Shown here: in pieces, positions 39,508 through 50,147 of the stretch
How positions within the stretch are numbered: position 1 is the first letter of the stretch
Layout of the letters: each line of letters begins with the position of its first letter
Assembly: GCA_030430255.1 (NCBI GenBank)
Contig: JAUIGD010000005.1
Span: 1-55,529, forward strand
Source: Verrucomicrobiia bacterium
Lineage (GTDB): Bacteria > Verrucomicrobiota > Verrucomicrobiia > Verrucomicrobiales > DEV007
Reading direction: 5' to 3'
DNA: 55,529 nucleotides
Made by a program: the position numbers and the translations under genes
The notes under the pieces: generated by a model
The model's database searches: none
Told to the model about the DNA's origin: nothing
What the model saw: the letters and a program-made list of their open reading frames with translations, nothing else

Positions 39508-41358
39508 TCAGTCGGCGACGAAACGATACAGGGCGCTGCGGAGGTTCGCGGCGGCGCCCTCGTCGATGACCTCGAGGCGGCCGTCGCCACCGGTCTGCAA
39601 GCCTTCGCCCACCGTGGCCCAGGCCCCGCCCCCGGCGGAGCGCTGCAGGTCGTAGGCGGCACCGGGCTCGGCGCCGGAGAGTTCTAACAAAACGTCGCCG
39701 CTACCGAGAACCACCACCCCGACCGACAGCTCCCGCCCCGCCGGGCCGGTGGCCGCGAGGGCGCCGGGCGCGACGTGGAACAGGTCGTCCTGGAGCGTCG
39801 TGAGGCCGGTGTTGCGGGCGATGATGTCGCAGAGCCGCGTCGCCTCCAGCTCGGCGACCATCCCCGCCAGCTCGGGGTCGAAGCGGTAGAAGAAGCGGTC
39901 GCCCTCGGCGAGGTCGGTGAACTGCTGGCGCAGCGCCGCGGTGATCAATTCGCCGACCGCACAGCCGGACGCGTGGTCCTCGATGAGGCCGCCGACCCAG
40001 ACGTCGACGTCGTCGGGGCCCGCGTAGAGCGAGGCCAGCTTGCTCTGCACCTCCGCGTCGGAGCTAACCTCTGCGAAGCTCGCCTTCGGCGCCAAACCGT
40101 AGGCGGCGCGCACGGCGTTGTATCCCGGCAGGCCGTGGTCACGGCCGCGCTGGATGTTGATCGCGGCGAGGTCGAGGCCGCCGGCGCCTGCGGGGCCGAA
40201 CAGCTGGTTGCGCAGGTTGTGGACGACTTTCGGGTCCGCCTCGCGCTGCGCCTGCATCGACAGCCCCTTCAGGATCCAGTCCACCTTCTGCGGCTCATCG
40301 ACGAGCACGGAGGGGTTGAAGAAGGCATCGAGGACCTGCATCTCCCCGCCGCCCGGCGCCGGCTGCCCGTCGTCGGTCATCACCAACAGCCGGTCCGACA
40401 CCATGCTGTGGCCGAAGCGGTAGAGCGCGGTGGCGAACTCGTTGCGCACCGATGCGTCGCGGGACGGATCGTAGACGAAGCCCGCGGGGTCCGGCGCGTG
40501 CGGGCCGATCAGGGCCGGCAGGAACTCGCGATACGTCACCACCTGGACGAGGGCGCCGACGATCTTCCGAGCGCGGTGGTAGATGGCGTAGTCGTCCCAT
40601 CCGGGGTTGGCGGCGGCGATCTCGGCGGCGAGCCGGTTGTGCTCGCGGGCGAACACCGTGTGCATGCAGGTCAGGCCGAGCTGCTCGTTGGAACGGACGT
40701 CGCCGCCGAGGAAGAGCTGCTCCGGGGGCAGGCCGAGGTCGTTGGCGTTGTCGAGGCCGGTGGTGTTCATCGGCATCAGCCCGTCGGCGTCGAGCTTCAG
40801 CCGCCCCCCCGCGAACTCCCGCAGCGCCGCGGCGCGCACGCCGTCGGAACCGTAGACCATCGAGGCGTCGATGAACGAGGTGGCGAAATTGACCTGCTCG
40901 CGCGGCGAGTCCGCTCCGGTCGCGGGGTCGTAGGCGGTGCGCACCAGCGGGATGAAGCCCTGCAGGGGGTCGCCGGCGCCGACCTCGATGAAAAACGGCT
41001 CCGCCGTGCCGCCGACGAGAGTGATGTCGTGGTCGAGAAATTGCCCCCACTGCCAGACGTAGTCGCTCAACCCGTAAGAGTTCGGCCCTTCTCCCTCCGG
41101 CGCCGAACAGAGCGCGTTGGAGATTTCACGGGCATTGGGCAGATTCGCACCGGACGGCGCGGACATGCCGTCGCCGTAGGCCGCGGCCGCGATCCGAGGC
41201 AGCATGGAGCCCGCCGATCCGCGCTCCGGTTGCGCCAAGTGGTTGCCCAAGCCGTCGTAGCTGCGGTTGTCGCCAACCGCGACGCCCCCCAGCGCGATGA
41301 AGACGACCAGCCATGGCAGCACGAGGTCACCCGATTGAATTTTTGTGATTAGTCTCAC
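39508..41358 (-). CDS. Animal-type haem peroxidase family protein
   Basis: SNALCSAPEGEGPNSYGLSDYVWQWGQFLDHDITL...DASMVYGSDGVRAAALREF...TALYRFGHSMVSDRLL; C-terminal YDLQRSAGGGAWATVGEGL domain. Confidence 0.88.
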   Translation of the reverse strand: MRLITKIQSGDLVLPWLVVFIALGGVAVGDNRSYDGLGNHLAQPERGSAGSMLPRIAAAAYGDGMSAPSGANLPNAREISNALCSAPEGEGPNSYGLSDYVWQWGQFLDHDITLVGGTAEPFFIEVGAGDPLQGFIPLVRTAYDPATGADSPREQVNFATSFIDASMVYGSDGVRAAALREFAGGRLKLDADGLMPMNTTGLDNANDLGLPPEQLFLGGDVRSNEQLGLTCMHTVFAREHNRLAAEIAAANPGWDDYAIYHRARKIVGALVQVVTYREFLPALIGPHAPDPAGFVYDPSRDASVRNEFATALYRFGHSMVSDRLLVMTDDGQPAPGGGEMQVLDAFFNPSVLVDEPQKVDWILKGLSMQAQREADPKVVHNLRNQLFGPAGAGGLDLAAINIQRGRDHGLPGYNAVRAAYGLAPKASFAEVSSDAEVQSKLASLYAGPDDVDVWVGGLIEDHASGCAVGELITAALRQQFTDLAEGDRFFYRFDPELAGMVAELEATRLCDIIARNTGLTTLQDDLFHVAPGALAATGPAGRELSVGVVVLGSGDVLLELSGAEPGAAYDLQRSAGGGAWATVGEGLQTGGDGRLEVIDEGAAANLRSALYRFVAD

Positions 41359-41467
41359 TTTCCGCCCAATTTATTGAGAATTTTGGTTGTTTTAGCGCAA
41401 GCTCTACCGCGACCGCAAGGTGGAATTCCAAATTCGCCAAGCTTGAGGCGCATCCCCGTGAACGGGG

Positions 41468-43309
41468 TCAATGGCGCCAGCGCTCGTCGAAGAACCCGCT
41501 GCGCAGCACCTCGCCCGGCGCCTCGGCGCTCGGGGCGGTGCGCAGGTCGATAACCGCCCAGTCGCCGAGCTTCGGGTTCTGCAGCGAATTGGTGCGGTCG
41601 TGCGCCTCGCGGAAGGTCAGACCGCTGTTGACGACGAGGTATCGGTCGGGGTCCCGCGGGTTCGGGCGGATCATGGCGACGATCTGTGTCTCCGGGTCGT
41701 GCTCGGGCATGAACTGCTGCACGGCGCGCACCAGCCCGGAGCTCTCTGGCGTGCCCCAGGCGATGATGTGGTAGCGGGCGAAATCGTCGCCGGTGAGCTG
41801 GTCCTCGGGCTTGGTCCGAAGTTCGCCGCGCATGAGTTCCTTCCACCGCTTTTTGAAATGGTCGATCTCAAAGGCGACCCAGCGCGCGTGGAGTTCGCTC
41901 TCCGGAGTGGCCGACGGCAGCGCGACCAAAAACGGCCCCGTGAAGGCGTCGTCGATCGGGCCCTGCAGGCCGGGGCGCTTGCGGGGGCCGGGCTCGGGTT
42001 CGCCGACCGCCCATCTCCCATCGCGCTTGACGAGGGAGACGACCCCCGCTCCGGCGGGGCCGATCGGCTGGCCGTCGACGGTGCCGGGGACCTCGTGCTT
42101 CGGGTCGAACCTCAGGCTGCTGACGTTCTTCGTCCGGACGGTGTAGCCCCAGGGGCCGCGGGCCGCGTCGACGCGGCTGTCGCTCCAATGTTTTTCTAGA
42201 CCCGTCGCCTCGACCCAGTGCATCCGGCCGTAGCGGAGGGTGCGGGTCTGCAGATGCACCTCGTCCGGCGCGACCCCCGGCGCCGCGCGCAGAGCGGCGG
42301 ACACGAAGCCCTCGATCTCCCTCGCCGAGTCGGGGTGGTATTTGTGACCCATGCCCGGCCCGATCACGTGCCGCAGCGTATGCCCCTCCCCCGCCAAGGC
42401 CTCCTCCATCACCCGCGCAGCTTGGATCTGCTTGTCGTCCTCACCGGAGTAGGCGATCAACGGGACGTTGAGGAGGTTGCGCGCGTAGCAGGGGACGTCG
42501 TAGGCGCCCCACAGCGCCTGCTCCCACGGCGGCGGAAAATCCTCGGGCTTCAAGCCGATGTAGCGCGCCGTCTCGGCGAAGCCCGCCCCCGCGTGGACGG
42601 CAGCGAACCGGTCCGCGTAGTGCGCGCCGAGGTGCCAGGCGCCGGCGCCGCCCATCGAGAAACCGCACAGCGCGATCTTGCCCGGGTCGATTTCGAACTC
42701 CGCCCCGACCGCGCCGAGCGCCTCGAAGACGTCCACCTCGCCGGCGTGTTTCCAGCCGACGCATTGCCGGCCGAAGGGGTGCAGGACGATCGCGTCGCCG
42801 GGGCGGAACTGGCCGCCCTTGGTGAGCCGGTTGTGCAGGAAGTGCAGGTCGGTCTCCTTGTCGCCGCGGCCGTGCAGCCAGATCCAAAGCGGCACGGGCC
42901 CGGTCAGATCGAGCCCCTCGGGCACATCGAGGCCGTACGGCTGCCACGAGCTGTCGATCTCCGACCGGTAGCCGCGGACCAGCAGCCCGCGCCGGCGCGG
43001 CGGACCGTCGCAGGCGCGCACCAGGTCGCGGATTTTGGCGAGGTCTCTCGCGGGGTCGTAGAACTCGCCGTTCTCCAGCGCGAAGCGCACCGCTTTGCGG
43101 ACGGCGGCGATGTCGGTGCGGCCGGGCTCCTCCGCCGCCCGCTCGGCGAGGTGGGCGAGCGCCGCCTCCACCTCCCGGACCTGTGTGGCGGAGAGTTCGA
43201 CCCCCGGCGGCGGGAGGCGGCGCGGGATGTCGGGGAGGGGCTCGGCCGCGGCCGATGGCACGACCATGGCCCCGAAGGCGAGGGCGGAGGCGAGGGCGAG
43301 GGACTTCAT
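41468..43309 (-). CDS. Exported prolyl oligopeptidase/esterase-like alpha/beta hydrolase
   Basis: MKSLALASALAFGAMVVPSAAA signal; LWIWLHGRGDKETDLHFL...ALCGFSMGGAGAWHLGAHYADRFAAVHAGAGFA (GxSxG). Confidence 0.82.
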   Translation of the reverse strand: MKSLALASALAFGAMVVPSAAAEPLPDIPRRLPPPGVELSATQVREVEAALAHLAERAAEEPGRTDIAAVRKAVRFALENGEFYDPARDLAKIRDLVRACDGPPRRRGLLVRGYRSEIDSSWQPYGLDVPEGLDLTGPVPLWIWLHGRGDKETDLHFLHNRLTKGGQFRPGDAIVLHPFGRQCVGWKHAGEVDVFEALGAVGAEFEIDPGKIALCGFSMGGAGAWHLGAHYADRFAAVHAGAGFAETARYIGLKPEDFPPPWEQALWGAYDVPCYARNLLNVPLIAYSGEDDKQIQAARVMEEALAGEGHTLRHVIGPGMGHKYHPDSAREIEGFVSAALRAAPGVAPDEVHLQTRTLRYGRMHWVEATGLEKHWSDSRVDAARGPWGYTVRTKNVSSLRFDPKHEVPGTVDGQPIGPAGAGVVSLVKRDGRWAVGEPEPGPRKRPGLQGPIDDAFTGPFLVALPSATPESELHARWVAFEIDHFKKRWKELMRGELRTKPEDQLTGDDFARYHIIAWGTPESSGLVRAVQQFMPEHDPETQIVAMIRPNPRDPDRYLVVNSGLTFREAHDRTNSLQNPKLGDWAVIDLRTAPSAEAPGEVLRSGFFDERWRH

Positions 43310-43339
43310 GGGGAGCGGTGGAAGCGGTGGAGACATCGA

Positions 43340-43358
43340 CCCCGGGATCATCCCGGGG
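43340..43358. promoter_or_regulatory. Perfect 9 bp-arm palindrome CCCCGGGAT-C-ATCCCGGGG in a divergent intergenic region
   Basis: Direct reading; located between the hydrolase (minus) and the ABC ATPase (plus). Confidence 0.35.
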
Positions 43359-43656
43359 GAGCGGCCCAAATGCCAGCCCGGATCGATGCCCACCGCCGTG
43401 GCCGCCGCGGCCGCCGCGGCCCCTCGCTTCGGCGCGCAGCCGGCGGTCGGCACCCGGGCGGACGCCCCCCAGCCGGCCTGCCCGCCGAATTCTTTGAATC
43501 CGCAAACCGCTTTCAGCCGATCCCGGAGGAGGCGTGCCCGACCCCGTGAGCACGGGGGCGACCGCGGCGGGCTCGATTGACAGCGCCGTCCAGCCGCAGA
43601 TGGGTGGCGCGCGCACCGCGCCTCGCTCCGGGGGGGAGGGCGCGCCAAAACCCAGT

Positions 43657-44574
43657 ATGCCCACCGCGCCCTCCGCAGCCGCCATCCACGCCCGCAAGCT
43701 GAGCAAGAGCTACGGCCCCTTCCGCGCGCTGCGGGGCATCGACCTCGAGGTCCGGCGCGGCGAGGTGTTCGGCTTCCTCGGCCCGAACGGCGCCGGCAAG
43801 ACCACCGCCGTGCGCTGCATGCTCGACCTGATCCGGCGCGACTCGGGGGAGCTGAGCGTGTTGGGCATCGACCCCCGCCAGGACCCGGTCGCGGTCCGGA
43901 GCCGCACCGGCTACCTGCCCGGCGAGCTGCGCCTCGACGAGAACATCCGCGTCGATGCGGCGCTGAAGTTCTTCCGCCGCCTGCGCGGCGACCTCCCCGA
44001 GACCGCCCGGCGCGCCGACACCATCGCCGAGCGCCTGGGGCTGCGGCTCGAGGCGAAGATCAAAAACCTGTCGAAGGGCAACAAACAGAAGCTCGGCATC
44101 GTCGCCGCCTTCATGCACGCGCCGGAGCTGCTGCTGCTCGACGAACCGACCAGCGGCCTCGACCCGCTGGTGCAGGCGGAGGTGCTGGCGCTCGCGCGCG
44201 AGGCGCAGGCCGGGGGCGCGACGGTGTTCTTCTCCTCGCACGTGCTCAGCGAGGTGCAGGGCATCGCCGACCGCGTGGCCATCGTCCGCGCCGGCGAGGT
44301 CGCGGCGGCGGGCGGCGTCGGGGAGCTGCTGGACAAAGCCGCGCTCCGCGTGCGGGCGGAGGTCGAGGGCGACGGCAGCCCTCCCCCCGCCGTCGATGGC
44401 GTCCGCCTGTTGGGCCGGGACGGCGGGCGCTGGGAGTTCGCGATCGACCCCGCCCACGGCGGCGCCACCGACGCCCTCCTGCGCGCGCTGGTCGCCGGCG
44501 GCCGGAAGGTGCGCTCGCTGGAGACCCACCGGCCGACCCTCGAGGAGATCTTCGCCGAACATTACGAACGATGA
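43657..44574 (+). CDS. ABC transporter ATP-binding protein (ABC-2 type export)
   Basis: GFLGPNGAGKTTAVRCMLDLIRRDSG (Walker A), LSKGNKQKLGIVAAFMHAPELLLLDEPTSGLDPLVQ (signature/Walker B). Confidence 0.93.
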   Translation: MPTAPSAAAIHARKLSKSYGPFRALRGIDLEVRRGEVFGFLGPNGAGKTTAVRCMLDLIRRDSGELSVLGIDPRQDPVAVRSRTGYLPGELRLDENIRVDAALKFFRRLRGDLPETARRADTIAERLGLRLEAKIKNLSKGNKQKLGIVAAFMHAPELLLLDEPTSGLDPLVQAEVLALAREAQAGGATVFFSSHVLSEVQGIADRVAIVRAGEVAAAGGVGELLDKAALRVRAEVEGDGSPPPAVDGVRLLGRDGGRWEFAIDPAHGGATDALLRALVAGGRKVRSLETHRPTLEEIFAEHYER

Positions 44575-45443
44575 GCCAGCACCGCGCCGCCGCCCCGAAC
44601 GCCGCCTACACCGTCTTCGCCCACGCCCTGGCGCGCTCGCGCTGGAGCACCCTCGGCTGGTCGCTGCCGCTGTTCCTGCTCGGCGCCATCACCACCCCCT
44701 TCTACGACCTCGTGGCCGAGAACGAGCGCCAGCTGCTGGCCATCGTGCAGACCTTGCCGAAGACCCTCACCTCCTTCATCGGCGGCGACGACGCGGCGCG
44801 CTTCGTCACCCCGGCCGGTTTCCTCGAGCTGCGCTACTTCGCCTTCCTCCCCATCCCGCTCGGCGTCTACGGCGCCGTGGTCGGCAGCGGTTTGTTGGCG
44901 GCCGACGAGGAGCGCGGCGTGCTCGATTTCCTCCTCGCCCACCCCGCCTCGCGCGGCGCGGTCTTCGCCGGCCGCCTCGCGGCGCTCGCCGCCGGCGCCG
45001 CGGTGTTGATGGTCGCCGGCTGGCTCGGCGTCTGGCTGGGGGTGGGCATCTCCCGCGAGCTCGACTTCAGCCCCGCCACCCTGTTCCTGCCCTTCGTCTC
45101 CGCTTTCGCCTACACGATGCTGCTGGCGGCGCTGGGCCTCGCCTTGAGCATGTCCTTCCCCGCCCGCTCCGCCGCCGCCATGATCGCCGGCATCGTCGTG
45201 CTGGCCGGCTACCTCTTCACCACCCTCGCGCGGTCCATCGAGCCGCTGCAGGCCGTCGCCGTCTTCTCGCCGGTCAGCTACTTCCAGAACGACGCCATGG
45301 GCGGCCTCGACCCGGTCAAGCTCGCCGCGCTCGCCGCCCCCGCCGCGCTGCTCTGCGCCGCCGCCTGGCTGGCCTTCCGCGCCCGCGACATCCGCGTCGC
45401 CGGCGAGGCCGGCTGGAAGCTGCCCTTCGGCCTCGGCCGATAG
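44571..45443 (+). CDS. ABC-2 type transporter permease
   Basis: Multiple TM helices; ATGA overlap with the ATPase gene; GLLAADEERGVLDFLLAHPASRGAVFAGRLAAL. Confidence 0.85.
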   Translation: MSQHRAAAPNAAYTVFAHALARSRWSTLGWSLPLFLLGAITTPFYDLVAENERQLLAIVQTLPKTLTSFIGGDDAARFVTPAGFLELRYFAFLPIPLGVYGAVVGSGLLAADEERGVLDFLLAHPASRGAVFAGRLAALAAGAAVLMVAGWLGVWLGVGISRELDFSPATLFLPFVSAFAYTMLLAALGLALSMSFPARSAAAMIAGIVVLAGYLFTTLARSIEPLQAVAVFSPVSYFQNDAMGGLDPVKLAALAAPAALLCAAAWLAFRARDIRVAGEAGWKLPFGLGR

Positions 45444-45486
45444 CGCGCTGGCGGCGGCCGGCCGGCGCGGTAGGTTCTGGGCCATC

Positions 45487-46347
45487 ATGCACGTCAGCTC
45501 CGCCACCGACCACCTGATCGAACTCGCCCTCGCCGAAGACCTCGCCGGGATCGGCGACATCACCTCGGAGTTCTTCGTCGAGGCCTCCACCGTCGCCACC
45601 GGCCAAATCAACGCCCGCGCCGACTGCGTGGTCGCCGGCAGCGAGGTCGCGGAACGCGTGTTCCGCCGGGTCGACCCCGCGATCCACGTCGAGCTCGTGC
45701 TCGCCAGCGGTTCAAAGGCGGGCCGCGGGGATTCGGTGATGACGGTGACCGGCCCGGCGCGCTCGGTTTTGACCGCCGAGCGGACGGCGCTGAACTTCCT
45801 CGGGCGCCTGTCCGGGGTCGCGACCCTCACCCGGCGCTTCGTCGAGGCCGTCTCCGGCACCGGCGCCGAGATCCTCGACACGCGCAAGACCACGCCGGGC
45901 TGGCGCGAGCTCGAGAAGGCCGCCGTCGCCGCGGGCGGCGGCCGCAACCACCGCATGGGCCTCTACGACATGGCGATGGTCAAAGACAACCACCTGCTCG
46001 CCGCAGCGGGCGACGAGGCGCTGCAGGCGGCCATCGACCGCCTGAAAGAAGCGCACCCCGGCGCGCGGGTCGAGTTCGAGGCCGACCGGCTGGAGCAGGT
46101 CGAACGCTTCCTCGCCCTGCGCGGCGTCGATGTCATCTTGTTAGACAACATGGACAACGACACGCTGCGCGAGGCCGTCGCCCTGCGCGGCGACCGCGCC
46201 GGGGTGCAGCTCGAGGCCAGCGGCGGGGTGGACCTCGATACCGTGCGCGGGATCGCCGAGACGGGCGTCGACTTCATCTCGGTCGGCGCGCTCACCCACT
46301 CGGCGGTCGCCGTCGACCTCGGGCTCGACTTCGACCCGCGCCCGTGA
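45487..46347 (+). CDS. nadC: Nicotinate-nucleotide pyrophosphorylase (carboxylating)
   Basis: ALAEDLAGIGDITSEFF...LTAERTALNFLGRLSGVATLTRRFVEAV...ILDTRKTTPGWRELEKAAVAAGGGRNHRMGLYDMAMVKDNH. Confidence 0.96.
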   Translation: MHVSSATDHLIELALAEDLAGIGDITSEFFVEASTVATGQINARADCVVAGSEVAERVFRRVDPAIHVELVLASGSKAGRGDSVMTVTGPARSVLTAERTALNFLGRLSGVATLTRRFVEAVSGTGAEILDTRKTTPGWRELEKAAVAAGGGRNHRMGLYDMAMVKDNHLLAAAGDEALQAAIDRLKEAHPGARVEFEADRLEQVERFLALRGVDVILLDNMDNDTLREAVALRGDRAGVQLEASGGVDLDTVRGIAETGVDFISVGALTHSAVAVDLGLDFDPRP

Positions 46348-47135
46348 GCGAGGCGCTCGACCCCGCCGAGCTGGCGCGCGGCCTCGCCGAGGCCGGCGTC
46401 CCCTGGTCGGTGCTCTGCCTCGACCGCTGCGACTCCACCAACCGCGAGGCGCGCGACCGCGCCCTCGCCGACCCGGCGCTGGCGGGGCGCGGGCTCGCCG
46501 TGTTCGCCGGCTGGCAGAGCGCCGGGCGCGGCCGCCGCGGTGCGAAGTGGCACTCGGAGCCCGAGAGCGACCTGCTGTTCAGCGTCGCCCTGCGGCCGCC
46601 GCTCGCCGCGGGCCTCTGGGGGCGCCTCACCCACGCCGCCGCCGTCGCGGTGTGCCGTGCGCTGGAACCACGGTTCGACGCCGCGGTGAAGTGGCCGAAC
46701 GACATCTACCTCGGCGGCCGCAAAGTCTCCGGAATTTTGTTAGAATCCGAAGCCGCCGCCGGCCTGGCCGTGATCGGGATCGGCCTCAACGTCAACTCCG
46801 ACCCCGACCTCGCCGACGAGGGGCTCGCCGCCCCGGCGACCTCGCTGCGCCGCGAGGCGGGCGGCACCGACGTCGCCCGCGAACCGCTGGCGGTCGCCCT
46901 GCTCACCGAGCTCCACCGCGCGGTCGGCGAGGCGGCCGGAGGCTTCCCCGGGCTCCGCGGGGAGGCCTGGCGGCGCAGCGCCCTGCGCGACCGCGACCTC
47001 TCGCTCACCCTCCCCGGCGGCCGCCGGGTCACCGGCCGCGCCCTCGGCCTCGGCGAAGAGGGCGAGCTGCGCATCGCCACCCCCTCCGGGGAAGAACTCA
47101 AACTCCACAGCGCCGAACAGGTCCGGGCATTGTAG
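46344..47135 (+). CDS. birA: Biotin--[acetyl-CoA-carboxylase] ligase
   Basis: DSTNREARDRA...FAGWQSAGRGRRGAKWHSEPESDLLFSVALRP...VKWPNDIYLGGRKVSGILLES. Confidence 0.93.
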   Translation: MSEALDPAELARGLAEAGVPWSVLCLDRCDSTNREARDRALADPALAGRGLAVFAGWQSAGRGRRGAKWHSEPESDLLFSVALRPPLAAGLWGRLTHAAAVAVCRALEPRFDAAVKWPNDIYLGGRKVSGILLESEAAAGLAVIGIGLNVNSDPDLADEGLAAPATSLRREAGGTDVAREPLAVALLTELHRAVGEAAGGFPGLRGEAWRRSALRDRDLSLTLPGGRRVTGRALGLGEEGELRIATPSGEELKLHSAEQVRAL

Positions 47136-47180
47136 CCGAGCGGCGCCGAAGGCGGCGCGGCGACGACAGGAATGGCGTCG

Positions 47181-48026
<846 letters not shown>

Positions 48027-48067
48027 CGCCACCACGATTCCGGTCTCGCCTCCGCGCTGCGACCCCG

Positions 48068-49261
48068 TCAAAAGAACCGCCGCGCCGAGACGATCGGCCT
48101 CGGGGCGCAGATGCGGTTCACGCAACTCTCCCAGGTCTCCTCGTTGCTGAGGATGGCGATCTCGACCCGCAGGAAATACACCGGCACGTCGGGGTCGTCG
48201 AGCTTCGGGAAGCGCACCCAGTCCTTCTCCGTCGTGACGATCATGTCGACGTCGCGGTGCACGCAGCGGTCGACGAAGCGCTGGATCTCGCGCTCGGTGT
48301 AGCGGTGGTGGTCGGTGTAGCGGCGGGTGAGCTCGATCTTCGCCCCCAGCTTCTCGAGGCCGCCCTCGAAACTCTCCGGCACCGCGATCCCGGAGATCGT
48401 GCCGATGTATTTCCCCTCCAGCTCGGACAGGGGCAGCCGCTCGCCGCTCGCCGCGTTCTCCAGGTACTGCGGCGCGTGCGCGCACTCGATGATCTCCGCC
48501 GTGCGGTTGTATTTGCGGATGCGCCCGATGAGTTCAGCGTTCGAGCTGCCGTCGCATTTGGTGATGAAGATGTAGCTCGCCCGGCGCAGGTTCTTCGGCG
48601 GCTCGCGCAGCGTCCCGCGCGGCAGCAGGCGCTCATTTCCAAACGGTTGATAGCGATCGACGAGCACGATGTCGAGCCGGTGCCGCAGGCGCAGGTACTG
48701 GAGGCCGTCGTCGAGCAGCAGGGTGTCCGCCTTGAACTCGCGGATGGCGTGCATGCCCGCCTTCACGCGGTCCTTGTCGACGACGATCGCCACGTCGTCG
48801 AGGTTGGTCGCCAGCATGTAGGGCTCGTCGCCGGCGGTCTTGGAGTCGAGCAGCACCTCCTTGCCGTCGGTCACCACCCGCGGCGGCGACTGCAGGATGT
48901 TGTTGCCCTCGAAGCGCTGCCGCATGCGCTCGCGGAACGGCGGCTTGGCGCTCTTGTAGCCGCGGCTGAGGATCGCCACCCGCCGGCCGCCGGCGGTCAG
49001 CGCGCGGGCGAACTTCTCCACCACGGGGGTCTTGCCGGTGCCGCCGACGGTGAGGTTGCCGATGCTGATCACCAGGCAGCCGAGGTTCCGCTCGCGCAGG
49101 ATGCGGCTGCGGTACAGCCAGAGCCGCAGCCCGACGACCTTGCGGTAGAGCACCGACATACCCGACAGGAAGAGCCGCAGCGCGCCGGCCCGGAACCCCT
49201 TGCGGCGGTTCAGGATGACGTCGATGGCGAACTGTTCGAGCTCCTCGAGGTTTTCTTTCAA
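48068..49261 (-). CDS. lpxK: Tetraacyldisaccharide 4'-kinase
   Basis: [45 protein letters not shown]...[41 protein letters not shown]. Confidence 0.93.
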   Translation of the reverse strand: MKENLEELEQFAIDVILNRRKGFRAGALRLFLSGMSVLYRKVVGLRLWLYRSRILRERNLGCLVISIGNLTVGGTGKTPVVEKFARALTAGGRRVAILSRGYKSAKPPFRERMRQRFEGNNILQSPPRVVTDGKEVLLDSKTAGDEPYMLATNLDDVAIVVDKDRVKAGMHAIREFKADTLLLDDGLQYLRLRHRLDIVLVDRYQPFGNERLLPRGTLREPPKNLRRASYIFITKCDGSSNAELIGRIRKYNRTAEIIECAHAPQYLENAASGERLPLSELEGKYIGTISGIAVPESFEGGLEKLGAKIELTRRYTDHHRYTEREIQRFVDRCVHRDVDMIVTTEKDWVRFPKLDDPDVPVYFLRVEIAILSNEETWESCVNRICAPRPIVSARRFF

Positions 49262-49350
49262 AACGGGCGGAGCGCACGGATAGCGCCCTTTGCGCCCTTG
49301 ACCATGGAGAAAGTCTTGCCCGCCCGGGCGCCGCGCTCTATGGACGCGCC

Positions 49351-50136
49351 ATGCAACGCACCGACGGGCGCCAGCCCGACCAGACCCGCCCGATCTCCTT
49401 CCTCGCCGACATCGCCCCGCACGCGACGGGTTCGGTGCTGGTGAGCTTCGGCAACACCCGCGTCGTCTGCGCCGTCACCGTCGAGCGCGGCGTGCCGCGC
49501 TGGATGCGCGACCAGAACGTGCCCGGGGGTTGGCTCACCGCCGAATACTCGATGCTCCCCTACTCCACCGGCGGCGGCCGCAAGGCGCGCGACATCGCCC
49601 GCGGCAAGCTCGACGGGCGCTCGTCGGAGATCCAGCGCCTCATCGGCCGCTCGCTGCGCGCGGTCGTCGACCTGACCAAGCTCGACGCCCACACGGCGTG
49701 GATCGACTGCGACGTCCTGCAGGCCGACGGCGGCACCCGCACGGCCTCGATCACCGGCGCCTCGGTGGCCTGCGCCGTGGCCTTCGAGCGCATGGTGCTG
49801 GAGGGCAAGCTGAAGGCCAACCCGCTGCGCGAGCACGTCGCGGCGATCAGCGCCGGGGTCGTCGGCGACGCGCCGCTGCTCGACCTCTGCTACCAGGAGG
49901 ACCACGACGCCCGCTGCGATTTCAACATGGTGCTCACCGCCGGCGGGGACTTCGTCGAGCTGCAGGGCAGCGGCGAGTCCGCCACCTTCAGCGCCGCCGA
50001 GCTCGCCGCCATGCTCGAGCTGGGCAAAACCGGCGCCCGGCAGATCGCCGGCCTGCAGGCCGAAGCGACCGCGGCGGCGCTCGCTGGGGCCAGGGAAGAC
50101 GCGGCCGCCGAGCTGGCGGAGATGTTCGGCAGATAG
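49351..50136 (+). CDS. rph: Ribonuclease PH
   Basis: GSVLVSFGNTRVVCAVTVERGVPRWMRDQNVPGGWLTAEYSMLPYSTGGGRKARDIARGKLDGRSSEIQRLIGRSLRAVVDL...DADV/LQADGGTRTASITGA. Confidence 0.96.
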   Translation: MQRTDGRQPDQTRPISFLADIAPHATGSVLVSFGNTRVVCAVTVERGVPRWMRDQNVPGGWLTAEYSMLPYSTGGGRKARDIARGKLDGRSSEIQRLIGRSLRAVVDLTKLDAHTAWIDCDVLQADGGTRTASITGASVACAVAFERMVLEGKLKANPLREHVAAISAGVVGDAPLLDLCYQEDHDARCDFNMVLTAGGDFVELQGSGESATFSAAELAAMLELGKTGARQIAGLQAEATAAALAGAREDAAAELAEMFGR

Positions 50137-50147
50137 GGGGCCGCCCC

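Noticed and set aside
43376-43392. AGCCCGGATCGAT string resembling the MITE terminal repeat
   Set aside because: Only ~13 bases match, the second half differs (GCCCACC), and no partner terminus is visible; likely coincidence.
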